Origin: Candidatus Zixiibacteriota bacterium | Lineage (GTDB): Bacteria > Zixibacteria > MSB-5A5 > SM23-73-2 | DNA length: 7,250 bases | NCBI GenBank assembly: GCA_030615745.1 | Contig: JAUWYR010000065.1 | Span: forward strand, 1 to 7,250 | Direction: 5' to 3' | Shown: piece by piece, positions 6,374-7,250 of the stretch | Layout of the letters: the number at the start of each line of letters is the position of its first letter | How positions within the stretch are numbered: position 1 is the stretch's first letter | Notes under the pieces: model-generated | Database searches by the model: none | Told to the model about the DNA's origin: nothing | What the model saw: the letters and a program-made list of their open reading frames with translations, nothing else | Position numbers and translations under genes: made by a program

Positions 6374-6402
6374 ATTTTAAGTTATTTTCTTCTCTTTGTC
6401 AA
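6374..6402 (-). promoter_or_regulatory. Consensus sigma-70 promoter of the HAD-ychF-hsp20-lon operon
   Basis: On the minus strand TTGACA (6402-6397) and TAAAAT (6379-6374) are separated by exactly 17 bp, so the -35 box is perfect and the -10 box has one mismatch. The standard spacing places transcription start near 6367, two bases before the ATG at 6365. Confidence 0.75.
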
Positions 6403-6447
6403 CAGTTTTAATCAATTGTTTTACCCTACCTCTTGTGTAGAGTATGA

Positions 6448-6480
6448 TAGGGGAGGGGATGAACCCCTCCCCTACTTTTT
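6448..6480. repeat. Perfect 11-bp GC-rich palindrome followed by T5
   Basis: TAGGGGAGGGG (6448-6458) and CCCCTCCCCTA (6464-6474) pair perfectly around ATGAA. C and five T residues follow on the plus strand, so the shape is that of an intrinsic terminator. However, no plus-strand gene runs into it, since it lies upstream of a minus-strand promoter. The left arm shares TAGGGGAG with the hairpin at 1373-1395, so it is more likely another copy of a palindromic repeat family with changed inner stem bases. Confidence 0.6.
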
Positions 6481-6486
6481 AATCCT

Positions 6487-6504
6487 TTTCATCTGTTTCA
6501 TCTG
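6487..6504. repeat. 9-bp tandem repeat
   Basis: TTTCATCTG occurs twice back to back (6487-6495 and 6496-6504), just after the GC-rich palindrome. Similar 'CATCTGT/CATCCGT' strings are common in dispersed bacterial intergenic repeats, but no function is claimed. Confidence 0.6.
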
Positions 6505-6672
6505 TTGGGAATATTCATACCATTAGAAACAATAGCTCTAATAAAAAATAGAATAAAAGAGTTAGCAGAGATTTTTGAAGCTAAAAAAGTCTCTTTTTCC
6601 AATATCTTGTGCTATTTATATTATTAATATACAACATGTCGTGATTTTTTTGCATAAAATAGCATTTTTTTC
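6505..6672. other. AT-rich intergenic DNA, no gene seen
   Basis: No start codon with a ribosome binding site was found on either strand. TGCTATTT (6610-6617) and AAATAGCA (6657-6664) form an 8-bp inverted repeat around very AT-rich sequence just upstream of the TTGACA at 6673, which could be an operator, or chance in such composition. Confidence 0.4.
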
Positions 6673-6700
6673 TTGACAAAAAATTTTTATTTTATACTTT
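6673..6700 (+). promoter_or_regulatory. Possible plus-strand promoter
   Basis: A perfect TTGACA (6673-6678) is followed after 16 bp by TACTTT (6695-6700), or after only 14 bp by the better hexamer TATACT (6693-6698). The spacing is therefore either good with a poor -10, or poor with a good -10. AT-rich flanks and the downstream ORF support a promoter. Transcripts would start near 6707, at the beginning of the hairpin-rich leader. Confidence 0.45.
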
Positions 6701-6707
6701 GAATTTT

Positions 6708-6811
6708 GGCGGTAAAAAACAGCCAAGCTTGAGAGGCTGTAATCCGCACCTAATTATCCGTAAAAGCTGGAGTTGTAACTATCTAAAGTGGGGACAATAA
6801 TCAAAACGAGG
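6708..6811 (+). promoter_or_regulatory. Possible structured 5' leader
   Basis: GCGG (6709-6712) pairs with CCGC (6744-6747), enclosing an A-rich internal loop and a second stem, ACAGCC (6719-6724) with GGCTGT (6735-6740). Further on, ATTAT (6754-6758) can pair with ATAAT (6796-6800), with AGT/ACT inside. This GC-containing island sits between a possible promoter and the ORF at 6822, in otherwise AT-rich DNA. No known riboswitch consensus was recognised, and pairing by eye without alignment is weak evidence. Confidence 0.3.
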
Positions 6812-6821
6812 ATATTAATTT

Positions 6822-7139
6822 ATGTATTTTGTAGAGATTTTAGAAAACATATTAAAAATAATCGGTCTTCTCACATTCCTCAAATATGCTCTACGTGGAT
6901 TAAGCATTGAAATAACAGAAATAGTAAAAGAGGTGACAAATTTTATTTATTCAATAAAGAAAGTCATCTATAAAGAAAATCAAAAGGGGGAAATAAGAGT
7001 GGAGAAGGTAAGAAAGAAGGAAAAAGAAAAGGTAAATCTAAAGGGAAAAAAGAAAGCAATAAATATAAGGAATACAAAGGGGGTAGAAGCAACGGGAGAT
7101 AAGGAGGGGATAAACTGTATTATCAACCTACATCGGTAA
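6822..7139 (+). CDS. Hypothetical small membrane-anchored basic protein
   Basis: This 105-codon ORF matches no family I recognise. Residues about 4-26 form one hydrophobic, probably membrane-inserted helix, with an amphipathic Ile/Val-rich stretch to about residue 50. From about 51 to 100 it is strongly basic and low-complexity (KKEKEKVNLKGKKK at 66-79), probably disordered or nucleic-acid or lipid binding. CGAGGA lies about 10 nt before the ATG, a usable but slightly distant Shine-Dalgarno site. An internal GTG at 6999 (codon 60) has a stronger AGGGGG 8 nt upstream, so a separate basic peptide is possible. An A AAA AAG heptamer in the zero-frame phase (7046-7052) could allow a -1 shift to a TAA at 7100. 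The purine-rich second half is open in two frames, so coding status is uncertain. Confidence 0.45.
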   Translation: MYFVEILENILKIIGLLTFLKYALRGLSIEITEIVKEVTNFIYSIKKVIYKENQKGEIRVEKVRKKEKEKVNLKGKKKAINIRNTKGVEATGDKEGINCIINLHR

Positions 7140-7161
7140 CAGAATTATCAACTAACATGGG
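7120..7161 (+). repeat. Imperfect direct repeat around the end of the small ORF
   Basis: TTATCAACCTACATCGG (starting 7120) and TTATCAACTAACATGGG (starting 7145) match at 14 of 17 positions with a 25-bp period. The first covers the last codons of the hypothetical ORF. ATTATC (7144-7149) can also pair with GATAAT (7161-7166). Confidence 0.45.
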
Positions 7162-7182
7162 ATAATAAAACCATAATTGAAC

Positions 7183-7235
7183 GGAGGTGGCTCATGTTAC
7201 AAAAATTTTTCAAGGAGAGAGCTCCGGTCTCTTGA
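7183..7235 (+). CDS. 13-codon ORF with strong Shine-Dalgarno site (possible leader peptide)
   Basis: GGAGGT (7183-7188) stands at near-ideal distance (6 nt after GGAGG) from ATG at 7194. The frame encodes MLQKFFKERAPVS and stops at TGA 7233-7235. Such a strong initiation site before so short a frame suggests a leader peptide whose translation affects downstream sequence. AGAGA (7216-7220) can pair with TCTCT (7228-7232), ATCC (7235-7238) with GGAT, and TCCG with CGGA, giving mutually exclusive small hairpins. The window ends 15 nt later, so any controlled gene is not visible. Alternatively, sequencing error or frameshift could have cut a longer gene. Confidence 0.4.
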
Positions 7236-7250
7236 TCCTTCGGATAACCA

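Noticed and set aside
6366-6450. Search for a CIRCE-like heat-shock operator at the operon promoter
   Set aside because: No TTAGCACTC-N9-GAGTGCTAA-like inverted repeat is present; regulation by heat is not shown by the sequence.
6448-6480. Strong hairpin plus T5 read as an intrinsic terminator
   Set aside because: No plus-strand gene leads into it, and on the minus strand no T-tract follows; the repeat-family explanation fits better.
6478-6657. An open plus-strand frame without ATG, ending ...KELAEIFEAKKVSFSNILCYLYY
   Set aside because: The translation looks partly protein-like, but the frame passes through the tandem CATCTG repeat, has only a TTG (6505) as a possible start and no Shine-Dalgarno site. 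It could be a gene remnant, but this cannot be supported.
7190-7250. Window ending in CCA, considered as a tRNA 3' end
   Set aside because: No T-arm, anticodon arm or 7-bp acceptor stem could be found upstream.

Overview
The window looks like a stretch of a moderately AT-rich bacterial chromosome (coding GC by eye mostly 30-42%). Gene density, Shine-Dalgarno sites, sigma-70-like promoters and an intrinsic terminator all point to Bacteria. Intergenic palindromic repeats of the 'TAGGGGAG...' and '...CCCGATAAATCGGG...' type recall those of little-cultured candidate phyla, but the sequence alone does not fix a phylum.

Layout. A plus-strand pair occupies 265-1260: a small membrane methyltransferase of the isoprenylcysteine/phospholipid family, followed 12 nt later by a SlyD-like FKBP peptidyl-prolyl isomerase. 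The pair has a good promoter at 95-123 and a leader of about 135 nt with hairpins. Convergent to it is a tight minus-strand operon (6365 down to 1632): HAD-IIA phosphatase, YchF-type ATPase, Hsp20 small heat-shock protein and Lon protease. Spacings are 1 nt, 15 nt and a 4-nt ATGA overlap. A consensus promoter (TTGACA, 17 bp, TAAAAT) sits so close to the first start codon that the mRNA should be essentially leaderless. An intrinsic terminator lies about 35 nt after lon.

The 371-nt convergent gap (1261-1631) is filled with palindromic repeats, including two neighbouring related hairpins and a multi-hairpin element. The 456-nt divergent gap (6366-6821) holds the operon promoter, another GC-rich palindrome of the same style, a 9-bp tandem repeat, AT-rich DNA, a possible plus-strand promoter and a possibly structured leader. 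That leader precedes an unrecognised 105-codon ORF (6822-7139) with one hydrophobic segment and a very basic tail. The window ends with a strong Shine-Dalgarno site and a 13-codon ORF running into a possible attenuator that is cut off.

Working together. Three of the six recognisable genes serve protein quality control: an FKBP chaperone/isomerase, the Hsp20 holdase and the Lon protease. Translational coupling of Hsp20 to Lon suggests co-production of holdase and protease. The HAD phosphatase and YchF ATPase give the operon a housekeeping front end. The least explained part is 6670-7250, where a leader, a small basic membrane ORF with an in-phase A AAA AAG heptamer, and a leader-peptide-like ORF lie in series.
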